Source: JAUIAI01 sp041396585 (GTDB lineage Bacteria > Pseudomonadota > Gammaproteobacteria > Burkholderiales > Burkholderiaceae_E). Taken from it: DNA of 64,000 bases. The notes under the pieces are model-generated. The model ran no database searches and was not told the DNA's origin. It worked only from the letters and a program-made list of their open reading frames with translations. This document shows positions 32,466 to 41,049 of this stretch, piece by piece (position 1 is the stretch's first letter; each line of letters starts with the position of its first letter). The stretch is from positions 186,001 through 250,000 of the forward strand of contig JAWKYG010000004.1 in the NCBI GenBank assembly GCA_041396585.1. The letters are read 5' to 3'. The position numbers and the translations under genes are program-made.

Positions 32466-33757
32466 GCCTGCTGCTGTTGATCATCGGCTTTCTGGCCGTC
32501 TGCGCACTGCTGGTCCTCGGTGTGCCCATCTACGTGGTGCTGGGCAGCGTGGCGATCGGCTTGCTGCTCAGTGAAGGCGTCACTGTCGCCGGCCTTGGGC
32601 AGCATGCACTGGATCATCTGAACACGCCGGTGCTGGTGTCGGTACCGTTCTTCCTGCTGGCCGCGGTCACGATGCGCGGCGGCGGCATCGCCAAAGTGTT
32701 ATTCGATGCCGCCCTCACCTGGATCGGCTGGATGCGTGGCGGCCTGGCGATCGCCGGCGTCGCGGCCACAGCCGTGTTCGCCGCGATCAACGGCTCATCG
32801 ATGGCCACGGCGCTGGCCATGGGCACCCTGCTCGTGCCATTGCTGATCGACAACGGCTACAAGCCCTCGTTCGCCATGGGACTCACGGCCGCGGCAGCCA
32901 CCCTGGGGATCCTCATTCCGCCGTCGCTGCCGATGATCCTGATCGGCATCATCGCCGAGGAATCCGTGCCGCGGCTGTTCATCGGCGGCGTGATTCCCGG
33001 GCTGCTGCAGGCCGCGCTGTTCGGTCTGTACATCTATGTGGTCGCGGACCGGGTCGGTGGTCATCGCCTGCCAAAGGCCGGTCGCGAGGAATTCTTCCGC
33101 AAGAACATTCACGCGTTTCCGGCCTACTCGATTCCAGTGGTGGTTCTGGGCGGCATCTACGGCGGCTTTGTCACCCTCACCGAGGCCGCGGTGCTTGGTG
33201 CCACGATCGCGATCATCGCGGTGCTTTTCATTTATCGCAGCGGCAGACTGGGTGATCTGCGCGGACTGTTCTCCGAGGCGATCGACCGCACGGGCGTCGT
33301 GGTGGTGAAGATCATCGGTGCCACGCTGCTGTCGCTCTGGATCATCAAATCCGGGCTGCCGCAGGGGCTCGCGCGCGCCGTTGCCGAAAGCGGTCTTCAG
33401 CCGTGGCAGTTCCTCACCTTCATGAACATCTTCCTGATCATCATGGGCATGTTCCTCGAAGGCGTGGCGATCATCCTGATCGTGCTGCCGATCGTGGCAC
33501 CGATCGTCAAGACGCTGGGCATCGACATGACCCACTTCGGCGTGGTGATGATCATCAACATCGAGCTCGCCCTGCTCTCGCCACCCATTGGCCTGAACCT
33601 GTTCATCATGGCCAATGTCACGCGCCGCCCTGTGGGCGAAGTGATTCGCGGCACCGTGCCGTTCTTCATGCTGATGCTGGCCCTGCTGATGCTGGTCACC
33701 TATGTGCCGGCGGTCACGCTCTGGCTGCCGAACCTGGCATTCGGCAAATCACCCTGA
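32462..33757 (+). CDS. TRAP transporter large permease (DctM family)
   Basis: A 431-residue multi-helix permease starting at a TTG (32462) that overlaps the small-permease stop. Typical segments are LGVPIYVVLGSVAIGLLLSE, AAINGSSMATALAMGTLLVP, LGILIPPSLPMILIGIIAEE and LALLSPPIGLNLFIMANVTR. With the proteins encoded at 30936 and 31961 it forms a second TRAP importer. Its substrate cannot be told from the neighbours, which include an alpha/beta hydrolase and a LysR regulator. Confidence 0.9.
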   Translation: MSLLLLIIGFLAVCALLVLGVPIYVVLGSVAIGLLLSEGVTVAGLGQHALDHLNTPVLVSVPFFLLAAVTMRGGGIAKVLFDAALTWIGWMRGGLAIAGVAATAVFAAINGSSMATALAMGTLLVPLLIDNGYKPSFAMGLTAAAATLGILIPPSLPMILIGIIAEESVPRLFIGGVIPGLLQAALFGLYIYVVADRVGGHRLPKAGREEFFRKNIHAFPAYSIPVVVLGGIYGGFVTLTEAAVLGATIAIIAVLFIYRSGRLGDLRGLFSEAIDRTGVVVVKIIGATLLSLWIIKSGLPQGLARAVAESGLQPWQFLTFMNIFLIIMGMFLEGVAIILIVLPIVAPIVKTLGIDMTHFGVVMIINIELALLSPPIGLNLFIMANVTRRPVGEVIRGTVPFFMLMLALLMLVTYVPAVTLWLPNLAFGKSP

Positions 33758-33781
33758 TTCACGGCCTCGCGGCCACCCGGT

Positions 33782-34622
33782 TCAATCCAGGCCGCGCAGA
33801 AAATCCAGCACCAGCCCGATGAACCGCGCGGGCTGATCACCGGCTACCGAGTGACCGGCGCCTTCGACCAGTTCCGCGCGCGGGGCATGGTGCGCGTGAT
33901 CCCCGAGAAGATCGCCTGAAGATCGGCGCGGTGTTCTGACCCGACATCAGCATCACCGGCATCGGCAGTGCGGCCAGATCCGCGGGCGCGAGCAACGGAA
34001 ACTCGTCCGAGGACAGGGCGATGCGCCTGCCGGCCATGACGTTTTGCATACGCCGCTTCATGACATCGGCCGCCAGCGCCTCGGGAGCCACATTCGCGAT
34101 GCCCCCCGACAAGATCGCGGTTCCGAGCGCATCATCGCCGCGGGCGAACGCCGCCCGGGAGGTGACCACCGCTTTCTCGCGAAAGGCCTGCGCCACCGCT
34201 ACGGTGTCTTCGAACATCTCGGCGTACTTCATCATCGGCGGCTCCACCGCCACCACCGCGCGCACCCGGCCGGGCGCGCGCACCGCCAGCGCCAGCGACG
34301 TGAATCCACCGTATGAACTACCCACGAGGATCGTCCGCTCGATGCCCAGCACCTCCATGAGTTCTTCGAGATCGGCCGCATTCTCGACCGCGCTGTGATT
34401 CGGTGCGGCCATCGTGTTGCCGTTCGGATAGTTGAACCGGCAGCTGTATGAGATGCAGTCATAGTGCGCGCTCAACGCAGGCCAATGGGTTTCCCAGGAG
34501 CGCCAGTCGCCGAGCACGCCATGCACGAGGATCATCGTCGGACCGGTACCTGCGCGCACATAGTTGAGAACGGCGCCGTCTCTGAGGCGAACGGGGATCG
34601 GCTGCAATTCACTGAACGACAT
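33782..34622 (-). CDS. alpha/beta hydrolase (two one-base frameshifts near the C-terminus)
   Basis: A hydrolase of about 280 residues. The oxyanion region is TMILVHGVLGDWRSWETHWP and the nucleophile elbow is VGSSYGGF. The frame breaks near 33920, after MLMSGQNTAPIF, and again near 33890; restoring one base at each point recovers the catalytic-histidine segment ELVEGAGHSV and the ending FIGLVLDFLRGLD. The start at 34622 has GGAG in good position. The gene is divergent from a LysR regulator and convergent with the TRAP operon. It probably acts on an ester or C-C bond substrate of unknown kind. Confidence 0.82.
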
Positions 34623-34765
34623 GCTGGCTCCGGGAACGGGTGTGATCGCGAAAGGCACCCATCATCGGCGGATCGTCCGCCAGGCGGTGCCAGTCTCGGA
34701 GTGTAGAAATCCCAGCTATAAATCACTAATATTTTCACCCTGCAAGCCATAACACACGCTTATTC
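34623..34765. promoter_or_regulatory. divergent hydrolase/LysR control region
   Basis: The 143-bp gap contains an AT-rich core near 34716-34735 (TATAAATCACTAATATTT), unlike the GC-rich flanks. This is typical of a shared LysR-controlled divergent promoter. No exact operator was assigned. Confidence 0.4.
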
Positions 34766-35751
34766 ATGAACCGGGAATCCGAGGTCTTGTTCAATCGCTT
34801 CACCTCCAAGGCCAAGTTCCGGCACATGCTGGTATTGATCCGGCTGATCGAGCTCGGCAGCATGAAGCGCGCGGCCGAAGCGGTTGGGATCTCGCAGCCA
34901 GCCATTTCGTTGATGCTCTCGGAGCTCGAGAAGCTCCTGGGTGTGCAACTCTTCCTGCGCCACGCGCGCGGTGTCGAGCCAACGCGGATCGCACTCGAGA
35001 TCCTGCCCGTGGCCAGGCGGGTCATCGCCGCGCTGAGCGATGGTTCGGAGATCATCGCCAACCTGATCAACGTCACCGAGGGCTATGTGCGGGTGACGGC
35101 CACACCCGCGGCGGCGGGCGGATTGCTGAATCCGTTCCTGCCCCGGTTCGCGGCCAGTTTCCGCGCATCCATGTCGATGTCAACGAGAGCACGCTGTCCA
35201 ATGCGCTCGATCATGTCACCGACGGTGACTGTGACATCCTGTGCTCCCGCGAGCCGATGGTGCTACCCGAGGATTGGTCCTTTCATGCGTGTCTGGATGA
35301 CTCGCTGGTGGTGATCTGCGGCGCGGCCAATCCGCTTGCCGGACGCACCAAAGTGCCACTGGCCGAACTCGGCAAACAACGATGGTTGCTCACCCGCACC
35401 GGCTCGGTGGCGCGAAGGCGCTTCGAAGCCATTGCCGAACAAGGCCATTGGCCGATCGAACTGCGCAGCGGCGTGATTACGCACACGCCCACGCTGACGC
35501 TGCAGATGATCACCGCAGGCGGATATGTCACGCTGATTCCGCGCAGCGTGGCATTGCCGTGGATGCAGGCTGGACAGGTCGTCGAATTGCCGTGCGAGGC
35601 CTCATTGACACTGCCCAGGCTGGGCATCCTGCTGCGCGAGCGCTCCGCCAACCGCGCCACCATGATGTTCGCCGCGGAGCTGGTCGCACATTTCGCCGAC
35701 AGCAGCGAGGCGGCGGGCGAGAACATCGCCAGCGTTCCCGGCGCGCTCTAG
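34766..35751 (+). CDS. LysR family transcriptional regulator (one-base frameshift)
   Basis: The HTH is clear: LVLIRLIELGSMKRAAEAVG and ISQPAISLMLSELEKLLGVQ. The substrate-binding domain continues in the second frame from about 35162 (RIHVDVNESTLSNALDHVTD, then WSFHACLDDSLVVICGAANP and VTLIPRSVALPW). Restoring one C gives 328 residues, a usual LysR length. It resembles GbpR/CbbR-like members. It is divergent from the alpha/beta hydrolase and likely controls it, perhaps together with the adjacent TRAP system. Confidence 0.82.
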
Positions 35752-35805
35752 AGTCGTGTCCAACAGTCAGCGCTCGCCCGACCCCAATGCCATCGCAGGC
35801 TGCCC

Positions 35806-36276
35806 ATGAAACGCTACAAGGATCTCCTCGAAGACGCCGCCGGCCGCGTCACGGAAATCATGCCCTGGGATCTGGCCGAACTCCTGCGCGGCGAATCCCC
35901 GCCGCTGCTGATCGATGTGCGCGAGCCCGGCGAGTTCGAGCGCCTGCGGATTCCCGGCTCGATCAACGTGCCTCGCGGCGTGCTCGAGCAGGCCTGCGAA
36001 TGGGACTATGCCGAAACCGAACCGCTGCTCGCCGCGCGGCCGTCATCGCGCGTCGTGATCATCTGCCGCTCGGGTAATCGCTCGCTGCTCGCGGCCGATG
36101 TCCTGCAACAGCTCGGCTTCGAGGATGTCGTGTCGCTACGCACCGGGGTGCGAGGCTGGAATGATTTCGACCAGCCCGTGGTGGACGCCAGTGGCAGGAT
36201 CATCGATGGCGACACGGCCGAGCAGGTGCTATCGCCCCGACTACGGCCCGATCAACGCAAGCCGACAGCGACTTGA
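35806..36276 (+). CDS. rhodanese-domain sulfurtransferase
   Basis: A 156-residue single-domain rhodanese: LLIDVREPGEFERLRIPGSI near residue 35 and the active-site loop IICRSGNRSLLAADVL with the catalytic Cys near residue 87. The family transfers sulfane sulfur or acts as a sulfur carrier. It lies 54 bp after the LysR gene on the same strand. A link to the sulfur metabolism suggested by the sulfonate island is possible but not shown. The tail after residue 125 is polar and not conserved-looking. Confidence 0.87.
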   Translation: MKRYKDLLEDAAGRVTEIMPWDLAELLRGESPPLLIDVREPGEFERLRIPGSINVPRGVLEQACEWDYAETEPLLAARPSSRVVIICRSGNRSLLAADVLQQLGFEDVVSLRTGVRGWNDFDQPVVDASGRIIDGDTAEQVLSPRLRPDQRKPTAT

Positions 36277-36286
36277 GTACCCCGCC

Positions 36287-36404
36287 CGACGCCGTTGACT
36301 GGACGCCGTTGACTGGACGCCGTTGACTGGACGCCGGAGTCTGGACGCCGGAGTCTGGACGCCAGACGCCCGCCCCGACCCGCCCCGACCCGCCCCGCCC
36401 CGAC
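36287..36404. repeat. short tandem repeats between convergent genes
   Basis: Three units of the 14-mer GGACGCCGTTGACT-type sequence (36287-36328), then units of the related GGACGCCGGAGTCT (about 36330-36360), then a 10-bp CGCCCCGACC repeat (36370-36404). The block fills the gap between the rhodanese and SDR stop codons. It looks like slippage-generated microsatellite DNA; no coding or RNA role is apparent. Confidence 0.75.
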
Positions 36405-36441
36405 CGGGCGCAGCTGGGCGCGACGGGCACCGGGCAATGGA

Positions 36442-37209
36442 TCATACGACCCGGTAGCCGCCGTCCACCATCACGATCGAGCCGGTCACGAACTCGGACA
36501 GGTCGGAGGCCAGGAACACGGCCGGGCCGACGATGTCCTCTGGCCGCCCGGGTCGGCCAAGCGGCGTGTGTTCGATCAGCTTCTGCCACGCCTCGGGCCG
36601 CTTGGAACGGGTGTCGGCATTGATCGCGGTTTCGATGATCCCCGGGCCGATCGCATTCACACGCACCCCTTCCTTGCCAAGCTCGGCGGCCAAGGCGCGG
36701 GTCATGCCCAGCACACCGTGCTTGGAGGCGGTATAGGCGATCGATGTCGGCACCGGCAGATGCACGAAGGCCTGGATCGAGGCGATGTTGATGATCCGCC
36801 CGCGACGCGCGCGCAGGCCAGGCAACAGCGCATGAGTGAGATTGAATGCGCCATTCAGGTTCACCGCCAACACCGCATCCCAGTCCTCCTGCACCGTCCC
36901 GGCGTCACCGGTGATCGAGGTGCGACGCGTGATACCGGCATTGTTGACCAGCACAGACACCTGACCGACACGCCGTTCCAGCTCAACAGCGAGTGCATCA
37001 CAAGCCGAGCGCTGCGTGACATCCAGACCGAACGCGTCGGCCTTGCCACCCAGTTCGCGAATCTCGGCCGCCGTCTGCTGCACCGCCTGCTCATCGAGAT
37101 CGGTCAGCACCAGATGCGCGCCCTCTTTCGCATAACCGGTGGCGATGGCGCGGCCGATGCCGCGGGCTGCGCCGGAAACGAGCGCAATGTGTCCGTCTAG
37201 CAATGCCAT
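36442..37209 (-). CDS. short-chain dehydrogenase/reductase (3-oxoacyl-ACP-reductase-like)
   Basis: A 255-residue classical SDR with the cofactor motif VSGAARGIGRAIATGYAKEG, the acidic residue of LTDLDEQAV suggesting NAD preference, LVNNAGITRR, and the catalytic set IASIQAF with YTASKHG. The C-terminus FVTGSIVMVDGGYRVV is typical. The start at 37209 has AGGAG upstream. It follows the formate dehydrogenase gene set on the same strand after about 170 bp, and could be independent. Substrate unknown (sugar, polyol or hydroxyacid dehydrogenases look alike). Confidence 0.85.
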   Translation of the reverse strand: MALLDGHIALVSGAARGIGRAIATGYAKEGAHLVLTDLDEQAVQQTAAEIRELGGKADAFGLDVTQRSACDALAVELERRVGQVSVLVNNAGITRRTSITGDAGTVQEDWDAVLAVNLNGAFNLTHALLPGLRARRGRIINIASIQAFVHLPVPTSIAYTASKHGVLGMTRALAAELGKEGVRVNAIGPGIIETAINADTRSKRPEAWQKLIEHTPLGRPGRPEDIVGPAVFLASDLSEFVTGSIVMVDGGYRVV

Positions 37210-37379
37210 GATGTCTCCTGGGTTCTGGTGTTTCTTGATGATTTGTCAGTTACGCGGGCGTGCGGCCTCCTGGCCCGACACCGGACGACACGACTCGCGC
37301 GACCCGCACGAGCAGGTCTCGGCCCGCGCGCGACATTCGCGGCCGATCCAGGGCGGGCGTGTCTGATGAACCGACCGGA

Positions 37380-37505
37380 TCAGTTCAGACGGACCGCCGA
37401 CCCCGCATGGCGCTGCGCGCTCGAGAAGCCGGCGCCCTCGAGAACATAGTCGGCACCGAAGGCGATCACGATGATCACGACGAATGCGAACAACATGGTT
37501 TTCAA
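37380..37505 (-). CDS. 41-residue single-helix membrane peptide
   Basis: From a TTG start with a strong AGGAGG seven bases upstream, the frame encodes one hydrophobic helix (MLFAFVVIIVIAFGADYVLE) and a short tail (FSSAQRHAGSAVRLN). The composition and the strong ribosome site argue that this is real although very short; ATG 37496 is the alternative start. It lies 24 bp after the WD40-cytochrome c gene at the end of the formate dehydrogenase operon. Similar tiny proteins ending in AVRL-type tails occur beside cytochrome c genes. A role as a cytochrome assembly or complex-stabilising peptide is a guess. Confidence 0.6.
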   Translation of the reverse strand: MKTMLFAFVVIIVIAFGADYVLEGAGFSSAQRHAGSAVRLN

Positions 37506-37529
37506 GGCTGTGCCTCCTCGGGGAATCGG

Positions 37530-38949
37530 CTAGCGCGTGCTGCGCCTGAGAAAGTCGACCAGATCATCGCGGTCGCCAGCCCGGGTGATGCGTTGCATCG
37601 GCATCTTGCTGCCGGGGATGAAATGATCGGGGCCGAGGTCGAACAAGCGGTCGATCGTCTGTTCCGACCACACAATGGTCGAGGTTCGTAGCGTATCCGA
37701 ATATCGATAGCCCGGCACGCTGCCCGCACGCCGCCCCAGAATGCCGTGCAGGGTCGGCCCTGCACGCCGCTGCGTCATCGGTCAGCGAATGGCAGATCGA
37801 ACACTTGCGCGCAAACTGACGCTCGCCATTGCTCATCTCGTCGGCGGGTTTCAGGAACGGCGGCGAGCTGTCGGTCATGGGATCGAAAGCGCCCAGGATA
37901 TCGATCGGCCAAGAGTAGACGATGTTCTCGATGCCACCGGCGAGCACGGATTCGCCATCGGCAGAAAATCGCAATGCCCAGATCGGCCCACGCAGCGCCG
38001 CCTTGAAATCACGCTCGATACGCCAGCTCGTGGTGTTCACGATCACGATATGGCCCTGACCATCGCCCCAGGCAATCCGCTCGCCACCCGGCGCGATCGC
38101 CATCGACAGCACGGGCCCGCGCTCGGGCGCAAAACTGCGTAGCGGCTCGGCGCTGTCGATATCGATCACGCGCACCCGACCATCCACGGTGCCGTAGGCC
38201 AGCCACCCGGCCCGGCCATCGCTTGCCCGGCCGCCCAGGATGATCTCGTTCACGCCAAAGCCGTGTCGCAACAGACGCCGCCTCTGCACGCGACGAGCGG
38301 GGTCCCAGAGGCGGATGCTGCCATCCACGGAGGCCGAATACAGCGTACGACCATCATGCGAGATCGCCAGCGCATTCACACCGGCCGTATGACCGTTGAG
38401 AAAGCCCAGAGATTCGCCCTCGGCCGACCAGAGCCCGATGCTGCCGTCCCAGGAAGCCGAGGCGATCCAGCTTCGATCGGGCGAGACCGCCAGGTCCGTC
38501 ACCTTGCCGCGGTGACCGCCCAGCCGGCGATGCGTTCGATTTGCCTGGTCCCAGAGCAGGATCGAGAAGTCATCGCCCGCCGAAACCAGGCGATGCTCGT
38601 CGATGAACGCGACCACGTTGACCGCCGCCTCGTGCGCCTCGAGCCACTCGGGCTTCTGCCTCTGCCAGAGGCCGACGGAGTTGTCGAAGCTTGCGGTGGC
38701 GACACGGCCGTCCGCGGCCGACACTGCGATCCCCATGATCGGACCACCATGGCCCTTGAGCGTATGGAACTCCGCGGCCACGGCGGAAACGGCAGCCATC
38801 AGGCCCAGCAAGTAGCAGGCACCCGCCGAACGCCATGCCCCGAGCGAGGCCGGGCAGCGTCGCAACCGACGGCGACGGACCAAGACATCATGCGCTGCGG
38901 CATCACCTGGCCGGACGTTGGAACGCGCACGAAACATGATGAAGGCCAT
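37530..38949 (-). CDS. WD40-repeat c-type cytochrome (one frameshift)
   Basis: A secreted protein of about 472 residues: an N-terminal hydrophobic export segment (ACYLLGLMAAVSAVAA), a seven-bladed WD40-like propeller (repeats such as VATASFDNSVGLWQ, LVSAGDDFSILLWD, IASASWDGSIGLWS, LYSASVDGSIRLWD), then a mono-haem cytochrome c domain with CSICH and, after a frame change near 37776, RAGPTLHGILGRRAGSVPGY and the axial-ligand region GSKMPMQRI. Removing one base gives a continuous frame. The gene follows the formate dehydrogenase gamma subunit by 15 bp, suggesting that the cytochrome takes electrons from, or scaffolds, that enzyme. The exact start is uncertain (38949 or an internal Met). Confidence 0.8.
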
Positions 38950-38964
38950 GCCCTCACCGCGGGC

Positions 38965-40212
38965 TCAGGCTGTCGAGCCGGCCCGCCCCGGCACTTTCGG
39001 CTCGGCGCGCGCGCCGGCCATCACCGGGCCGTCTCGCCCCTGTTTCACCTCCTGCACCCAGAGACTGTGGTGCTCGCGCGCCCATTGTTCCTCGACCTCA
39101 CCCGAACCCATGGCGTCATAGGCGCCTTCCATGCCGATCGAGCCGATGTAGATATGGGCGATGATGATCGCCATCAGCGCCAGAGCCACGAGCGCATGCC
39201 AGAGCTGCGCGTACTGCATTTCCTCTTGCGGAGAGAGCTGGGTGGGGAACGGCTCCATGCCCAGCCAGCCCGGCACGCCAAAGCCATTCAGGGTCTCGAA
39301 GGTACCGGCGAACATCGGTAGCTCGAACGGAAACAGCAGTGCCAGACCGGTGAGCGAAATCGAGCTGCCGAGAATCACCACCGACCAGAAGATTCCCTTC
39401 TGCCCGGCGTTGAACTTGCGCGCAGGCGGGTGACTGTGCCGGCTGAACAACCCGCCGGCCTTGAGCAGCCACTTGAAATCGGTGGGATGCGGCAGGTTGT
39501 GCACCACCCACATCACGAACACCATGACCAGCCCGAGGATGAACGCCCAGGCCACATTGTTGTGGATCCACTTCGAGGCCAGCGCGAGGCTGGCGTAGGC
39601 ATCCTTGCCGATCAGCGGAATCAGCCCGGTGCGCCCGAACAGGGTGATCAGACCGGTGATGCCCAACAGAATGAACGAACCGGCAAGCAACCAATGACCG
39701 AAGCGCTCGATGGCCTTGAAGCGCACGATCTTGCGGCCGGTCTTTTCGCCCTCGATCTCGATCCGGCCGCGTACCAGGTAGAACAGCACGAGCAGTCCGA
39801 TCATGCCCAGCAGGGCATAGGCGGCGAAATGCTTCAGCGGGCCCGCCCGCCATGAGTACCACCACATGCCGCCGTCCTGCACCAGCACCCTGGCCTCAGG
39901 CCCACCGGCCGAGACCTTCACATCTGCCGATCCGAAGCGCAGCGCACGCCAGACTTCGGGGTCGGAAGCAGCGCCGCGCGTGCCAAGCTGATTGACGATA
40001 CTCGCGGCGGCATTGGGATCGCCGGTCGCGCCGCGCCTGAAGTCGTTGTCCACCTTCTCGCCGCGCTGGCGCTTGAGAATGTCCTCTAGCGTCTGCGCAC
40101 CACCGGTGGCCGAGCGGTCGCCGCCCGTGCCAGGCGCAGGCGCGGTCGCTTGCGCCAAAACCTGCCCCGTCAAGCCAAGCGAGATCAAACAGGCGAGCAG
40201 CAGTCGGATCAT
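38965..40212 (-). CDS. formate dehydrogenase gamma subunit (membrane cytochrome b)
   Basis: A 415-residue protein with a signal peptide (MIRLLLACLISLGLTGQVLA), a periplasmic linker, and a cytochrome b556 domain of four helices. Haem-ligand histidines are in FKAIERFGHWLLAGSFILLG, KWIHNNVAW and LWHALVALALMAIIIAHIYI. It anchors the alpha/beta catalytic dimer and passes electrons from formate to quinone. It is 231 bp downstream of the beta gene, with two stable hairpins between them. The end of the gene is 15 bp before the WD40-cytochrome c start. Confidence 0.9.
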   Translation of the reverse strand: MIRLLLACLISLGLTGQVLAQATAPAPGTGGDRSATGGAQTLEDILKRQRGEKVDNDFRRGATGDPNAAASIVNQLGTRGAASDPEVWRALRFGSADVKVSAGGPEARVLVQDGGMWWYSWRAGPLKHFAAYALLGMIGLLVLFYLVRGRIEIEGEKTGRKIVRFKAIERFGHWLLAGSFILLGITGLITLFGRTGLIPLIGKDAYASLALASKWIHNNVAWAFILGLVMVFVMWVVHNLPHPTDFKWLLKAGGLFSRHSHPPARKFNAGQKGIFWSVVILGSSISLTGLALLFPFELPMFAGTFETLNGFGVPGWLGMEPFPTQLSPQEEMQYAQLWHALVALALMAIIIAHIYIGSIGMEGAYDAMGSGEVEEQWAREHHSLWVQEVKQGRDGPVMAGARAEPKVPGRAGSTA

Positions 40213-40386
40213 GATCGATTCCCTCAGTGCGCTATCTCGAAGCGAATGGCCCGCGGCTGGTCGCAGGCTTCCATAACAAGGCGGGCGGCTCGCGGCCGCC
40301 CGGATCCTGCGATATCAGGCATCGCCAGACGACGGCCGGCGATGCGCAGCCCGCCGCCCGGGCATCGATGATGCACGGGCGGCGCG

Positions 40387-40430
40387 CCCGGCAGACGGAC
40401 GACCCGTACTCGGAGCGCCCGTCTGCCGGG
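40387..40430 (-). terminator. hairpins between formate dehydrogenase beta and gamma genes
   Basis: CCCGGCAGACGG and its complement CCGTCTGCCGGG form a 12-bp stem with a 20-nt loop just after the beta-subunit stop. A second 8-bp stem (CGGGCGGC / GCCGCCCG) lies at 40282-40302. Neither has a U-run. They may attenuate transcription or protect the upstream mRNA, giving more alpha/beta than gamma protein. Confidence 0.5.
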
Positions 40431-40443
40431 GTCAGCCGGCGAA

Positions 40444-41037
40444 TCAATCGCCCTTCTGACCGTAGGCCGTGCCCCAGCCCCAGGCACCCGACCCGAAGCC
40501 ACGGGCCACGACACGCTCCCGATAGATGCCCGAGACCACGTCGCCGTCGCCGGCGAGCAGAGCCTTGGTCGAGCACATTTCGGCGCAGATCGGCAACTTG
40601 CCCTCGGCGATCCGGTTGCGGCCGTACTTCTGGAACTCGGCCTGAGAGTGATTCTCTTCGGGGCCACCCGAGCAGAATGTGCACTTGTCCATCTTGCCGC
40701 GGGAACCGAAGTTGCCCGCCTGCGGATACTGCGGCGCGCCGAACGGGCACGCGTAGAAGCAGTAGCCGCAACCGATGCACAGGTCTTTCGAGTGCAGAAC
40801 CACGCCCTCTTCGCTCTGGTAGAAACAATCCACCGGGCAGACCGCCATGCAGGGCGCATCCGAGCAATGCATGCAGGCCACCGAGATCGAGCGCTCGCCG
40901 GGCTTGCCGTCATTGATCGTGACCACACGACGCCGGTTGATGCCCCAGGGCACCTCGTGCTCGTTCTTACAGGCCGTGACACACGCGTTGCATTCGATGC
41001 AGCGTTCGGCGTCACAAAGGAATTTTGCTCGTGCCAT
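40444..41037 (-). CDS. formate dehydrogenase beta subunit (4Fe-4S ferredoxin type)
   Basis: A 197-residue iron-sulfur protein with four cysteine clusters: CDAERCIECNACVTACKNEH, CMHCSDAPCMAVCPVDC, CIGCGYCFYACPFGAPQYP and the pair CTFC with CAEMC. This is the FdnH/FdoH-like electron-transfer subunit that links the molybdenum/tungsten active site to the cytochrome b. It lacks the C-terminal membrane helix of E. coli FdnH. The start has GGAGAAG upstream. It is 12 bp after the alpha-subunit stop. Confidence 0.92.
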   Translation of the reverse strand: MARAKFLCDAERCIECNACVTACKNEHEVPWGINRRRVVTINDGKPGERSISVACMHCSDAPCMAVCPVDCFYQSEEGVVLHSKDLCIGCGYCFYACPFGAPQYPQAGNFGSRGKMDKCTFCSGGPEENHSQAEFQKYGRNRIAEGKLPICAEMCSTKALLAGDGDVVSGIYRERVVARGFGSGAWGWGTAYGQKGD

Positions 41038-41049
41038 CGTGACTTCTCC

